Source: CAZCTC01 sp964501335 (GTDB taxonomy: Bacteria; Chloroflexota; Anaerolineae; B4-G1; SLSP01). From it: DNA of 36,556 nucleotides. Under the pieces are notes generated by a model that was given only the letters and a program-made list of their open reading frames with translations, did no database searches and was not told where the DNA came from. Positions 7,383 to 14,835 of the stretch are shown here, in pieces. A program made the translations under genes and the position numbers. The stretch is from positions 1-36,556 of the forward strand of contig CAZCTC010000079.1 of the NCBI GenBank assembly GCA_964501335.1, in the 5' to 3' direction. The stretch's first letter is position 1. Every line of letters begins with the position of its first letter.

Positions 7383-7383
7383 T
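7355..7383 (+). promoter_or_regulatory. consensus sigma-70-type promoter
   Basis: TTGACA (7355-7360), 17-bp spacer, TACAAT (7378-7383). The -35 is a perfect match and the -10 has one mismatch. It points at the ribbon-helix-helix gene at 7429. The -10 overlaps the palindrome at 7372-7382. Confidence 0.8.
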
Positions 7384-7428
7384 ATTCACGGTTGAGGATA
7401 AAAATTCACAACTGTGAGGTTTAGTTAT

Positions 7429-7632
7429 ATGAGCAAGTTTAGTGACACTGTTTCGCTTAGTGTTCGGATACCTCATGATCTTTATTCGACAATTACTGTC
7501 GACGCAAAAGTTGCGGGTGAAACGATTTCTACTATTGTGCGTCGTCGATTGAAAGAACGGTATAGTCAATTAGAAGAAGATCGTGTGAAGAAGGAACAAG
7601 GTAGCGTTTCATGCAATACTTTCAACGTGTAA
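7429..7632 (+). CDS. ribbon-helix-helix (Arc/CopG-like) DNA-binding protein
   Basis: This protein of about 67 aa reads 'DTVSLSVRIPHDLYSTITVD' (beta strand plus helix 1), then 'GETISTIVRRRLKERYSQLE' (helix 2). That is the RHH pattern of small repressors and plasmid partition or copy-control proteins. I prefer ATG 7429, with GAGG nine bases upstream, over the GTG at 7414. It is driven by the consensus promoter at 7355. It is the first gene rightwards of the repressor and overlaps the next small ORF by 22 nt. Confidence 0.75.
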   Translation: MSKFSDTVSLSVRIPHDLYSTITVDAKVAGETISTIVRRRLKERYSQLEEDRVKKEQGSVSCNTFNV

Positions 7633-7808
7633 TCTACCTCCGGATTGCCGAGATCCAGCAATCCGATCTACCGGAAGACGAGAAAGCTTTGCGCACCGCG
7701 ATTCTGTTTTTGATCTCTTTGGGACGGGATTACCATAAAAGCCAGGAAACCGACATAGAAAAAACCCCTCAGACCTGCATACCCCAGGCTGAGGGGACGC
7801 CAGGGTAG
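7611..7808 (+). CDS. small hypothetical protein overlapping the RHH gene
   Basis: This 65-aa frame starts inside the 3' end of the RHH gene. The first 45 residues, 'YLRIAEIQQSDLPEDEKALR' and following, look like a folded helical domain with plausible codon use. The C-terminal 20 residues run into a hairpin-forming sequence (7765-7796) and are low-complexity (Pro, Gln, Gly). Translational coupling to the RHH gene is plausible. Function unknown. A chance ORF cannot be excluded. Confidence 0.45.
   Translation: MQYFQRVIYLRIAEIQQSDLPEDEKALRTAILFLISLGRDYHKSQETDIEKTPQTCIPQAEGTPG
7758..7796 (-). terminator. hairpin with minus-strand T-run
   Basis: CCCCTCAG (7765-7772) and CTGAGGGG (7789-7796) form an 8-bp stem. 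The preceding A-run means that minus-strand RNA would show the stem followed by TTTTTTC, an intrinsic terminator facing left. No leftward gene ends here, so it may stop antisense transcription into the regulatory switch. Confidence 0.5.
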
Positions 7809-7843
7809 GAAGCTCCCACACCCAAGACAAATTCATTATACCA

Positions 7844-7872
7844 TTGAGCTTTTCTCCTGCAAATCTTAATAT
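7844..7872 (+). promoter_or_regulatory. putative promoter of the zinc-protein/par operon
   Basis: TTGAGC (7844-7849), 17-bp spacer, TAATAT (7867-7872), lying about 32 bp before the ATG of the 7905 gene in an AT-rich gap. It would start the long rightward transcription unit of the core element. Confidence 0.45.
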
Positions 7873-7904
7873 CATTTTTTATTGACTTTTCCAAGGGGGG
7901 TGCC

Positions 7905-8249
7905 ATGCTGGATTTGCTTTTCGACGCTGTTTGTTGTGGAGACTGGCCCGGTCATCTGCGGACGGCCTGGCGTCTGCTGACCCGGCAGGTTGGTCCTGAC
8001 GATCGGTGCCGGGTGGTGGCTCAGACTAACGAAACCATCCCCGTTTGCGACGAACCCTTTTGCTTTTACATCGGTTTTTCCTGCCGACGCCCCGATGGGA
8101 CCACGGTCCATTACTGCGAATGGCACGCCCGCCAGCACGGGATCTGCCCGGAGTGCTACGAATTCCACGACGGGGAAGAAGCCTTCGAGATTTCCAAGTC
8201 GGGCCTTTGTGACTCCTGTCTGGAAGGGATGAAGCATGGACGAGCTTGA
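7905..8249 (+). CDS. cysteine-rich, probably zinc-binding hypothetical protein
   Basis: This 114-aa protein has several metal-ligand pairs: a mid-protein 'CDEPFC', 'HYCEWHARQHGICPECYEF' and 'LCDSCLEG'. The last two, with CPxC and CDSC about 20 residues apart, look like a treble-clef or zinc-ribbon unit. AAGGGGGG lies just before the ATG. Its 3' end overlaps the next gene by 14 nt, which suggests coupling. No named family recognised. Such small zinc proteins are common in replication and control regions of plasmids and phages. Confidence 0.7.
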   Translation: MLDLLFDAVCCGDWPGHLRTAWRLLTRQVGPDDRCRVVAQTNETIPVCDEPFCFYIGFSCRRPDGTTVHYCEWHARQHGICPECYEFHDGEEAFEISKSGLCDSCLEGMKHGRA

Positions 8250-8445
8250 AACCTGCGTCTTCGTGGCAAACGTGATGTCCTGGATTGTGGCGTTGCACTT
8301 TGGGCTGTTCATGTTTTGGCAGTGGATCACTCACGACAGCCTATCGGCCGTGGCCGCGACCATAATCACCATGACTGTGCTCTGGTCCCTCATTATCAAG
8401 ATCTTGGAAGCGTACCAGCGAAAGGTGAAAAATGGAAAACAATGA
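8236..8445 (+). CDS. small two-span membrane protein
   Basis: This 69-aa protein has hydrophobic spans at about 7-28 and 36-54 and a basic C-terminus (KILEAYQRKVKNGKQ). The start lies within the preceding gene and the stop within the next (14-nt overlap each side), a tightly coupled operon layout. Function unknown. It may partner the membrane-anchored wHTH protein that follows. Confidence 0.65.
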   Translation: MDELETCVFVANVMSWIVALHFGLFMFWQWITHDSLSAVAATIITMTVLWSLIIKILEAYQRKVKNGKQ

Positions 8446-9340
8446 CACCTTTACCTGCCCGCACTGCGGCGGCTCTGTGCGCGTCATCCCTGAAGAGACC
8501 CTGCTGAGCGGCGCCGACCCTGAGAAGATGGATCTCCTGGCCCAGGCCCTCGGTATACCGCGGCCTGCCATGCACCGTCGGCCGGACGGTATCGCTCAGC
8601 GCACCGCTTATCGTCCGGTTCCCGGAGTGGGGGCCGTCGCTGGCGCAATGATCCCCGAGCAGTGGACCGAAGCCTACTTCCAGCAGCCGGCCCGCACGCC
8701 CACCGTCGCCGGCGATGTGATCGTTCCGTTGTATCAATCCCTCGCCAGCGGTGCGATGGCCGGTGTACTGGTCGCCATTCCCACCCTGGCCTGGTCCTGG
8801 CCCTGGACGGTGCCGGCCGTCTCTGCCGTCGTGGCCACGGCGGCCGTCTGGGCCTGGCGGCTGGTCGATCTCGTCGATCTGCTGCGCAAGGTCGAACGGT
8901 GGACCAACACCGATCTCGACGGCGACGGGAAGATCGGCAAGGTAGAGCATCAGCGCGTGACGGTGGAGACCTTGCACAAGGATGCCCAGGGCAACGTCGA
9001 ACGGATCACCTATGACGATATCCCGGCCAGTACCGATCAGCTCCGCGCCCTGGCCTGGGGCATCTTTATGGAGCGCCGGCCCTTCTCCCGGCGGGAGTGG
9101 ACCACCGGAAAGCAAAAGACCTTCTCGGATGGACAGTTCAACGACCTGCAGCACAAAATGGTCGATGGGGGGCTGCTCTGGCCGGCCGGCGGCGGAACCA
9201 ACGCCGGGTACAAGCTTTCTCCCACCGGTCGGGATTTCCTCCGGCAGTACCTCCCCCACCCTGGGGCGGTGGTGGATGGTGGTGGAGCCCCCCGTACACC
9301 AACCACACCACACCACACCACCGAAAGGAGCCCGGAATGA
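8432..9340 (+). CDS. membrane-bound zinc-ribbon / wHTH protein with EF-hand-like loop
   Basis: This 302-aa protein has an unusual domain order. An N-terminal zinc-ribbon half-site, 'FTCPHCGGSVRVI' (about 7-19), comes first. A pair of hydrophobic spans (about 105-145) is followed by a calcium-binding-like loop 'NTDLDGDGKIGKVEH' (about 160-174, with acids at the DxDxDG positions). A soluble C-terminal domain resembles a winged helix ('SRREWTTGKQKTFSDGQFND' then 'GGTNAGYKLSPTGRDFL'). The start is supported by AAAGGTG five bases upstream. The C-terminal tail is low-complexity and encoded by CCACA-type repeats. A membrane-attached DNA-binding role, for example tethering the replicon, is inferred. 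Confidence 0.7.
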   Translation: MENNDTFTCPHCGGSVRVIPEETLLSGADPEKMDLLAQALGIPRPAMHRRPDGIAQRTAYRPVPGVGAVAGAMIPEQWTEAYFQQPARTPTVAGDVIVPLYQSLASGAMAGVLVAIPTLAWSWPWTVPAVSAVVATAAVWAWRLVDLVDLLRKVERWTNTDLDGDGKIGKVEHQRVTVETLHKDAQGNVERITYDDIPASTDQLRALAWGIFMERRPFSRREWTTGKQKTFSDGQFNDLQHKMVDGGLLWPAGGGTNAGYKLSPTGRDFLRQYLPHPGAVVDGGGAPRTPTTPHHTTERSPE

Positions 9341-9352
9341 GCGGAGGTCCAG

Positions 9353-9549
9353 GCCCTCACCATCCCCCCGTCCCCCTGCCTCTCCCAAAGACGCAGATGG
9401 GAGAGGCAGGGGGAGCTGGCCGACAAACGCCGCTGCAAGTTCCCCCCTCCTTCCCCCACAGAGCAGCCGCCGATCGGGAACCAGACGCTTATCCAATTTG
9501 TTCGTTGGGGTGCTTCGCGAGGAGGGGGACAGGGGGAGGATGAGGGCCA
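9353..9549. repeat. G/C-asymmetric inverted-terminus repeat, copy C
   Basis: It starts GCCCTCACCATCCCCCCGTC and ends GGGGGAGGATGAGGGCCA. An internal hairpin with loop sequence AAGACGCAGATG is shared with copy E. It is inserted between the 8432 and 9587 genes without breaking either frame. Confidence 0.85.
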
Positions 9550-9586
9550 GAAACAAGATGGTGGCCAGAAATAGGACGGCAGCCAG

Positions 9587-9841
9587 ATGACTACCTTAAT
9601 CGCCGTGTTCAACGCTGAGGGCAAGTGTGTGCAACGGTGTGACGCCAAGTGCTACGACGCCCAGGACGACAAATGTACCTGTGTCTGTCATGGCAGGAAC
9701 CACGGCGCCGGCCGGAAACAGGCCATCGAGAACACCCGCGAGCTGGCCGAGTCCTGGGTGGAAGAATACGCCCGGAAAAACGGGATCCAGGTGGAGAAAG
9801 TCCACCTGGCTGAAGAAGTGCAGCAGATGGAGTTGTTTTAG
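9587..9841 (+). CDS. conserved Cys/His-rich small protein of plasmids and phages
   Basis: This 84-aa protein has a ligand-rich N-terminal half: 'KCVQRCDAKCYDA', 'DKCTCVCHGRNHGAGRKQAI'. Proteins with this 'rCDAkCYnA...CxCxCgGrNHGaG' pattern are, as I recall, widespread small hypotheticals on mobile elements. The Cys and His pattern suggests a metal or Fe-S site. The second half is helical and acidic. Only a weak Shine-Dalgarno (AGGAC) precedes the ATG. It lies between repeat copies C and D. Function unknown. Confidence 0.75.
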   Translation: MTTLIAVFNAEGKCVQRCDAKCYDAQDDKCTCVCHGRNHGAGRKQAIENTRELAESWVEEYARKNGIQVEKVHLAEEVQQMELF

Positions 9842-9864
9842 GATGAAGGCGAGGCTGGCCGGAA

Positions 9865-10109
9865 GCCCTCACCCCCTGCCCCCTCTCCCTTATCTTGCCG
9901 TATCGTACCGCCGCGATTCAACTCGACAATCCGTCTGGTCGATCGCGCCGGCAAATTCAGAGGGAGAGGGGCAGAACCCACAGCTCCGCTCCGGCCTCCC
10001 CCTCTCCCTCCCGCACAACTCGCCGGAGCAACCGGAAAAGCAGCCTGGAAAAATCGCGTCGACTTTGCGCAACAAAAAAAGGGAGAGGGGGATTGAGGGG
10101 GTGAGGGCC
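9865..10109. repeat. G/C-asymmetric inverted-terminus repeat, copy D
   Basis: It starts GCCCTCACCCCCTGCCCCCT exactly like copy A and ends AGGGGGTGAGGGC. The matching ends with a different interior indicate the same family. It fills the gap between the 9587 and 10149 genes. Confidence 0.85.
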
Positions 10110-10148
10110 ACCCCCCCACAAAAACTCACCAAGGAGGACCACAATCCC

Positions 10149-10349
10149 ATGACCGAAACCAACGAAACCCATCCCGAATTTCAAATCAACGATGCCGTCT
10201 ACTGGGGCGAAGGCACCGACGAAGAAGCCGGCATCATCAAAGCTTTTTCGATGAACGGGGCCCTGGCCTACATCATCGACTACCGCTGGAAATACCACCA
10301 GGTCCCGGTAACCAGACTTATCAAGATCGGTCCCAGAACCGAAAACTAA
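10149..10349 (+). CDS. small hypothetical protein upstream of parM
   Basis: This 66-aa protein is preceded by a near-perfect AAGGAGG. The body 'QINDAVYWGEGTDEEAGIIK' then 'YIIDYRWKYHQVPVTRLIKI' looks like a small beta-barrel (SH3/KOW-like) domain. That fold call is tentative. It ends 19 bp before parM and shares its operon. Function unknown. Confidence 0.65.
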   Translation: MTETNETHPEFQINDAVYWGEGTDEEAGIIKAFSMNGALAYIIDYRWKYHQVPVTRLIKIGPRTEN

Positions 10350-10368
10350 ATCAAAAGGAGAAAAACCC

Positions 10369-11331
10369 ATGACTACCATGTTATTAGCCATCGATCCCGG
10401 TGCCGGCGCCATTAAACTGTACGGCGATTTCGGCTTTGTAGAACTGCCGTCCATCATTGCGATCGACGGCGCGGCCGCTGTTTCGTCCCTGGCCGGCCTG
10501 ACCACCTCCGAGCGGCCCGTCCATCTGGTCAGCGATAAAGGCAGCTTCCTGGTCGGCACGACGGCCCACGAATGGGGCCGGCCGGTGGAGAACCTGGATC
10601 ACGATCGCTTCACCGGTGCGCCTGAAATGGAGGGCCTGCTCTGTGCCGCTCTGGATAAAGTCGTCGTCGGCCTGGACGAGAAGTTCAACGTGATCGTCGG
10701 CCTGCCGTTGGAGACCCTGACCGGCGACGAAGCGGCCGTTAATGTGCAGGCCGTCAAGGATTGGCTCAGTGGAAAACATGCCTGGACGGCCGACGGACGG
10801 CCCAGCGTGGTGAACATCGATAAGGTGAAGGTCACGTCGCAGCCGATCGGCGCGATGATGGACTGGTTGCTGGACGACGCCGGCCGATATATCCCGGAGC
10901 GCAAAGTGTTGGCCGGCAAGGAGATCGGCATTCTTTCGGTAGGCATGAACACCATCGAAATGCTGGCGGTCCACAACATGCAGATCCAGCAACGGTTCAC
11001 GGCCGGCCGGGCGATGGGGGTGCGCCGGCTGCTGGAGATCCTCAATCCCAACGACTTATACAGCCGGGGCGAGATGGACGCCCAGCTCCGCGCCGGCACG
11101 CTGGAGGGAATCAACAAGGCCCTGCCGATCTGGTCCAGCGAAGTGTCGGACACCATCAACAAGCGGTGGGGCAACGCTTGGCAGCGCTTCGCGGCCGTGA
11201 TCGTGGTCGGCGGCGGGGCCTTGCTCTTGCAAGATATGTTCACCCGGAAATTCCAGGGGCGGGCCTGGTTCCCGGATCTGCCGGTCCTGGCCACGGCGCG
11301 AGGGCTGTTCAAGTTCGGGCTGAGGAAGTAG
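10369..11331 (+). CDS. parM: ParM/Alp-like actin ATPase, plasmid segregation
   Basis: This 320-aa protein has the actin-fold nucleotide motifs in order. Phosphate-1 is 'AIDPGAGAIKLYG' (about 7-19), a middle strand is 'NVIVGLPLETL' (about 107-117), phosphate-2 is 'IGILSVGMNTIEML', and the adenosine motif is 'AVIVVGGGALLL'. It ends with 'LPVLATARGLFKFG', the ARGLxKxG C-terminal signature of StbA/ParM-type proteins. ParM polymers push plasmid copies apart during segregation. A clear AAGGAG lies before the ATG. A ParR-like RHH protein follows at 11462, completing a type II partition module. The sequence is not close enough to name a ParM subclass. Confidence 0.88.
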   Translation: MTTMLLAIDPGAGAIKLYGDFGFVELPSIIAIDGAAAVSSLAGLTTSERPVHLVSDKGSFLVGTTAHEWGRPVENLDHDRFTGAPEMEGLLCAALDKVVVGLDEKFNVIVGLPLETLTGDEAAVNVQAVKDWLSGKHAWTADGRPSVVNIDKVKVTSQPIGAMMDWLLDDAGRYIPERKVLAGKEIGILSVGMNTIEMLAVHNMQIQQRFTAGRAMGVRRLLEILNPNDLYSRGEMDAQLRAGTLEGINKALPIWSSEVSDTINKRWGNAWQRFAAVIVVGGGALLLQDMFTRKFQGRAWFPDLPVLATARGLFKFGLRK

Positions 11332-11333
11332 CC

Positions 11334-11534
11334 ATGAAGCGCTGGAGACTGTTCATTCTGAAAGTAGCGATCATGACCTCTGTATGCACCTGGGTGTTTT
11401 TCAAAGTCGCGTTGTTGGTGTTGCTGGTCATCGAGGACTTGATTTCAAAAGGGGAACTGCCATGGTTAAGAAACACCGGGCACCTGGAGCCGGCCGGCCG
11501 CCGCTGGATCGGCAACCCATCGTCCACAACTTGA
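11334..11534 (+). CDS. small single-span protein between parM and parR
   Basis: This is a 66-aa frame starting two bases after the parM stop. One strong hydrophobic helix (about 8-36) follows a basic N-terminus (MKRWR). The last 25 residues overlap the parR-like gene in another frame and look like translation of that gene's sequence. A shorter or non-coding alternative is possible. If real it would be a membrane component co-expressed with ParM. Confidence 0.4.
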   Translation: MKRWRLFILKVAIMTSVCTWVFFKVALLVLLVIEDLISKGELPWLRNTGHLEPAGRRWIGNPSSTT

Positions 11535-11716
11535 AGCTGCTGCTTTACCCGGGGCAGGACGACGACCTCATCGCCTTCCTGTCCCAGGTCCCAACACGCC
11601 AGCGAGCCAATGCCGTCAAAGCCACCCTGAGATCGGGCCGGCTCGTGGTCCCACAGACAGAAAACGGACCCGACGACAGTGATATCGACGACGCTTTAGA
11701 CAATCTGACGTTCTAA
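11462..11716 (+). CDS. parR: ParR-like RHH adaptor, partner of ParM
   Basis: This 84-aa protein has a basic N-terminus (MVKKHRAPGAGRPP), then a strand-helix-helix segment 'NLKLLLYPGQDDDLIAFLSQ' and 'VPTRQRANAVKATLRSG', compatible with an RHH DNA-binding fold. An acidic tail, 'DDSDIDDALDNL', follows. ParR proteins have this layout: RHH for parC binding and an acidic or hydrophobic C-terminal peptide that inserts into ParM. AAGGGG precedes the ATG. Position directly downstream of parM supports the call. No tandem parC repeats were recognised upstream of parM. The inverted repeat just downstream could serve instead. Confidence 0.65.
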   Translation: MVKKHRAPGAGRPPLDRQPIVHNLKLLLYPGQDDDLIAFLSQVPTRQRANAVKATLRSGRLVVPQTENGPDDSDIDDALDNLTF

Positions 11717-11766
11717 TTTCTTGCGTCAAAAAATAAGGGCTTATTTTTTGACGCAAGAAATAAGCC
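11716..11766. promoter_or_regulatory. perfect 22-bp inverted repeat with an overlapping alternative hairpin
   Basis: Two perfectly complementary 22-nt arms (11716-11737 and 11740-11761) are separated by only GG. The core includes TTGCGTCAAAAAATAAG. The last base of the parR stop codon is the first base of the left arm. A second, mutually exclusive pairing, GGCTTATTT (11738-11746) with AAATAAGCC (11758-11766), overlaps the right arm. It sits just upstream of the primase-helicase start. An operator, partition site, origin or attenuator are all possible. Confidence 0.75.
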
Positions 11767-11784
11767 TATCCATAAGGGGGAAAA

Positions 11785-14700
11785 ATGTCCACGATCCTCG
11801 AAATCAAAGAGCACCTGCACCTGGAAGATATCGTGGCTCACAGGGTAGAACTGTACAAAGCCGGGCATCACCTGAAAGGGCTCTGCCCGTTCCATTCAGA
11901 GAAGACGCCTTCGTTCTTCGTCTTTCCCGACGAGCAACGCTGGCATTGTTTCGGCTGCGGGAAGGGCGGGGATCTCTTCGATTTTGTCATGCAGTCCGAA
12001 GGGCTGGATTTCTGGACGGCCTTGAACGAAATGGCGAGCCTGGCCGGCCTGGAAGTCACGCCGCTTTCCGATCGCCAGCGGGCCAGGATTCAGGAGCGGC
12101 GGACCCGGGAAGAGATCCTGGATGCTGCGGTGCGTTACTTCCAGCGTTGCTTTCCCGGCTCGCCGGCGGAGCGCTATGTCATTGACGAACGGGGATGGAC
12201 GACGACTTCCGTCGACGACAAAGGGAAAGAAATTCCCGGCACCATCCAGAAGGCCGGCCTGGGATACTACGACGGCGATGTGTCGGCGCTGCGGGCCGTC
12301 CTGACGGCGGCCCGGATCGACCCGGGCCACCCGTTGGCGCAGGCCGTGCTCAAGACGCCGGGCAAGATGTTGATCTATCCTCACCGCTGGCTCTCCCGGA
12401 TCATCTACTATTCCTGTCGGTCTATCGAAGGGAAGGCCCATTGGAACCTGCCGACTGAGGAAGCCGGCAAGAAGCAGCCGATGTTCAACTGGCTCTGGCG
12501 CGCTACCGGCGACCGCGTGGTGGTCGTCGAAGGTCAGGGCGATGCGGAGAGCCTGGGCCAGTTGGAAGTTCCGGCGATGGCGGCCGCCGGCTGCGGCTCG
12601 CCCCATCACGACGACTGGTTTGTGGCCGAGCTGAAGCGGATCTCCAATGTGATCCTGGGATTCGACGACGACGAAGCCGGCCGGAAGGCCGTGGCGCAAT
12701 GGACGGCGGCGCTGATGGCCGAAGGATTGACGGCGGCTCAGATCCGCGTGGTAACCTGGCCGAAGCTCCAGGAGAAAGACAAAGACGCCAACGACTGGCT
12801 CCGGGCCGGGGCCACGCCGAAGGAGGCCGACGAGCTGCTCAAGAAGTCCGATCCCTGGATTCAGCTGTTGATCCGTCGCGTGCCCCGGGAAGACAGCGAC
12901 GAACGGGAGACGGCCTTGCAGGAGCTATTCGCGGCCATGACCACCTTGGACAACTTCGCGCTGCTGCGGTGGAAGGAGAACGTCCTTTCCGCGCTGAGCA
13001 TGAAGGCGACCACCTTTGAGGACATGCTCCGGGTGGCCCGGCACAATGCCGGCCTCGACTCGACGGGGATGCCGGTCTATGAGGTGATCGCCGGACAGAT
13101 CTGCCGCAAAAACCACGATCGCTTCGGCGGAGAGTCGACGATCCCGCTCTGCAACTTCGACGCCCGGATCGTGGCGGATATCGAAGTGGACGACGGAGAA
13201 CTCCAGACCCGCTATCTGGAGGTAGAAGGCAAATTGAACGACGGCACGCTGCTGCATCTCATCAAAGTGGAGGCCGCCGAGTTCACACAGATGAACTGGA
13301 TTTTGCCCAAATGGGGCAGTCGGGCCGCGTTGGCGGCCGGGTCGTCCACCAAAGATCACCTGCGGACGGCCCTGCAAACTTTATCCCGGGAGGTAGAAAT
13401 GATCCATCAGTATGCGCACACAGGTTGGACCCGGATCGACGGCCGGATGGCCTACATCTCGGCCGACGGCGCGGTGGGCCTGGATGGGGTGGCGGTGGCC
13501 CTGCCCACCGACCTGAAAGATTATCGGATGCCCATCCCGCCGCAAAATGTGGAAGACGCGATGAAGGCCAGCCTGGGCTTTCTCGACGTGGCCGATCACA
13601 AGGTCACGATGCCGCTCTGGGGGCTGATCTATCTCACGCCCCTGGCCTCGATCGTGCCGCCCAGCTTCACCTTCTGGCTCTTCGGCACCACCGGCACCAT
13701 GAAATCGACCATCACGGCTCTGGCCATGTCGCACTTCGGCCGGTTCAACTACAACACCCCGCCGGCCAGTTGGAACGACACGGAATTCTCCCTGGAACGC
13801 AAAGCCTTCTTGCTCAAGGATTGCCTGCTGTGGATCGACGATTACACCACGCAGAACACGGTCCAGGGCAACGACGACATCAAGAAGAAGTCCGACCGCC
13901 TGCTGCGGGCCTGGGGCAATCGCACCGGTCGGGGGCGGGGCCAGTCCAATATGCAGCTCCGCACCACCTCAGTGCCTCGCGGCGCCATCCTGAGCACGGC
14001 GGAGCAGTTGCCGCCGGGGACCTCGATTCTTTCCCGGCTCTTTGCCGTAGAGATCCATCCCGGCATGATCCAGGGCGGGTTGAACAGCAAGCTGACCCGG
14101 GCCCAGGACAAAGAGGCTCCTTTGTACTCCCATGCCATGGGCGGCTATTTGCTCTGGCTTTCGTCGAATTATGCCCGGCTGGAGAAAGAGCTGCCGGAAC
14201 GGGTCCGGCTCTACATCGAGGCGGCGCAGAACAAGGGAGCGCACATGCGGCTGCCGGCGAATGTAGCCGTCGTCTTTCTGGGTTTCGAGATGGGGCTGGA
14301 ATATGCCAAAGCGATCGGCGTGCTGAACGAAGAGCAGTTCGAGGCGTTGCGGGATGAGTGCTGGGATCTCCTGCTGAACATCGGGAATCAACAGCATCAG
14401 GTCGTCGTGGAAGCTCAACCGGTGGATATGTACATGAGCGCCTTGCAGCAGATGCTGGCCCAGGGCACCGCCTATCTGCGCCACCGCGACGGCGGCACCG
14501 CTCCCGACTGGCCGCCGGTGGAGCGCCGGACGGCCAATGCCGCCTTCCTGGGCTGGTACGACGCCAAATATCTCTACCTCATCCCTGATACCTCCTTCAG
14601 TACGATTTGGCAATTCTACCGGGCCGGCGGCGTGGTCTTCCCCGATTCGGAGCGCGGCCTGCGGGCCAAGCTGCGGGAGCGGGGGATGCTGCATACGAAT

Positions 14701-14817
14701 GAAAGTGAAGGGAACAAAGGCACCTGGTTGTTCCGTACCGCTGATGGCGTGGTGCGGGTGCTGCGGATTGTACGCCCCCTGGAAGAAGAAAACACGGGCA
14801 ATCCTCATGAAAACTAA
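11785..14817 (+). CDS. primase-helicase: CHC2 zinc finger, TOPRIM, C-terminal DUF927-like ATPase
   Basis: This 1,010-aa replication protein has a DnaG-type zinc finger, 'LCPFHSEKTPSFFVFP' then 'WHCFGCGKGGD' (ligands C34, H37, C55, C58). A TOPRIM core follows, 'VVVVEGQGDAESL' (about 245-257, catalytic Glu) and 'GFDDDEAG' (about 292-299). Near residue 634 there is a Walker A 'GTTGTMKST', and near 681 a Walker B 'LLWIDDY'. A region of about 300 residues with helicase-like character completes it. Primer synthesis plus DNA unwinding at the element's own origin is the family role. GGGGG lies upstream of the ATG. An iteron array follows immediately downstream. The gene is intact and GC-rich. It is unrelated in detail to the primase fragment at 1550. 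Confidence 0.88.
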   Translation: MSTILEIKEHLHLEDIVAHRVELYKAGHHLKGLCPFHSEKTPSFFVFPDEQRWHCFGCGKGGDLFDFVMQSEGLDFWTALNEMASLAGLEVTPLSDRQRARIQERRTREEILDAAVRYFQRCFPGSPAERYVIDERGWTTTSVDDKGKEIPGTIQKAGLGYYDGDVSALRAVLTAARIDPGHPLAQAVLKTPGKMLIYPHRWLSRIIYYSCRSIEGKAHWNLPTEEAGKKQPMFNWLWRATGDRVVVVEGQGDAESLGQLEVPAMAAAGCGSPHHDDWFVAELKRISNVILGFDDDEAGRKAVAQWTAALMAEGLTAAQIRVVTWPKLQEKDKDANDWLRAGATPKEADELLKKSDPWIQLLIRRVPREDSDERETALQELFAAMTTLDNFALLRWKENVLSALSMKATTFEDMLRVARHNAGLDSTGMPVYEVIAGQICRKNHDRFGGESTIPLCNFDARIVADIEVDDGELQTRYLEVEGKLNDGTLLHLIKVEAAEFTQMNWILPKWGSRAALAAGSSTKDHLRTALQTLSREVEMIHQYAHTGWTRIDGRMAYISADGAVGLDGVAVALPTDLKDYRMPIPPQNVEDAMKASLGFLDVADHKVTMPLWGLIYLTPLASIVPPSFTFWLFGTTGTMKSTITALAMSHFGRFNYNTPPASWNDTEFSLERKAFLLKDCLLWIDDYTTQNTVQGNDDIKKKSDRLLRAWGNRTGRGRGQSNMQLRTTSVPRGAILSTAEQLPPGTSILSRLFAVEIHPGMIQGGLNSKLTRAQDKEAPLYSHAMGGYLLWLSSNYARLEKELPERVRLYIEAAQNKGAHMRLPANVAVVFLGFEMGLEYAKAIGVLNEEQFEALRDECWDLLLNIGNQQHQVVVEAQPVDMYMSALQQMLAQGTAYLRHRDGGTAPDWPPVERRTANAAFLGWYDAKYLYLIPDTSFSTIWQFYRAGGVVFPDSERGLRAKLRERGMLHTNESEGNKGTWLFRTADGVVRVLRIVRPLEEENTGNPHEN

Positions 14818-14835
14818 AGCCTTGTGCCTTAGTCC

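Noticed and set aside
8396..9556. 386-codon minus-strand open frame
   Set aside because: It is antisense to the 302-aa wHTH protein and to repeat copy C, with low-complexity Gly/Arg/Pro composition.
9627..10349. 240-codon frame spanning repeat copy D
   Set aside because: The upstream part is another frame of the Cys-rich gene and the repeat. Only the last 66 codons from the ATG at 10149, with a strong SD, look real.
11166..11334. upstream extension of the small single-span protein frame
   Set aside because: It overlaps the end of parM in another frame. The plausible start is the ATG right after the parM stop.
13311..14357. 348-codon plus-strand open frame
   Set aside because: It lies in another frame inside the primase-helicase ATPase region. 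The Walker motifs are in the long frame.
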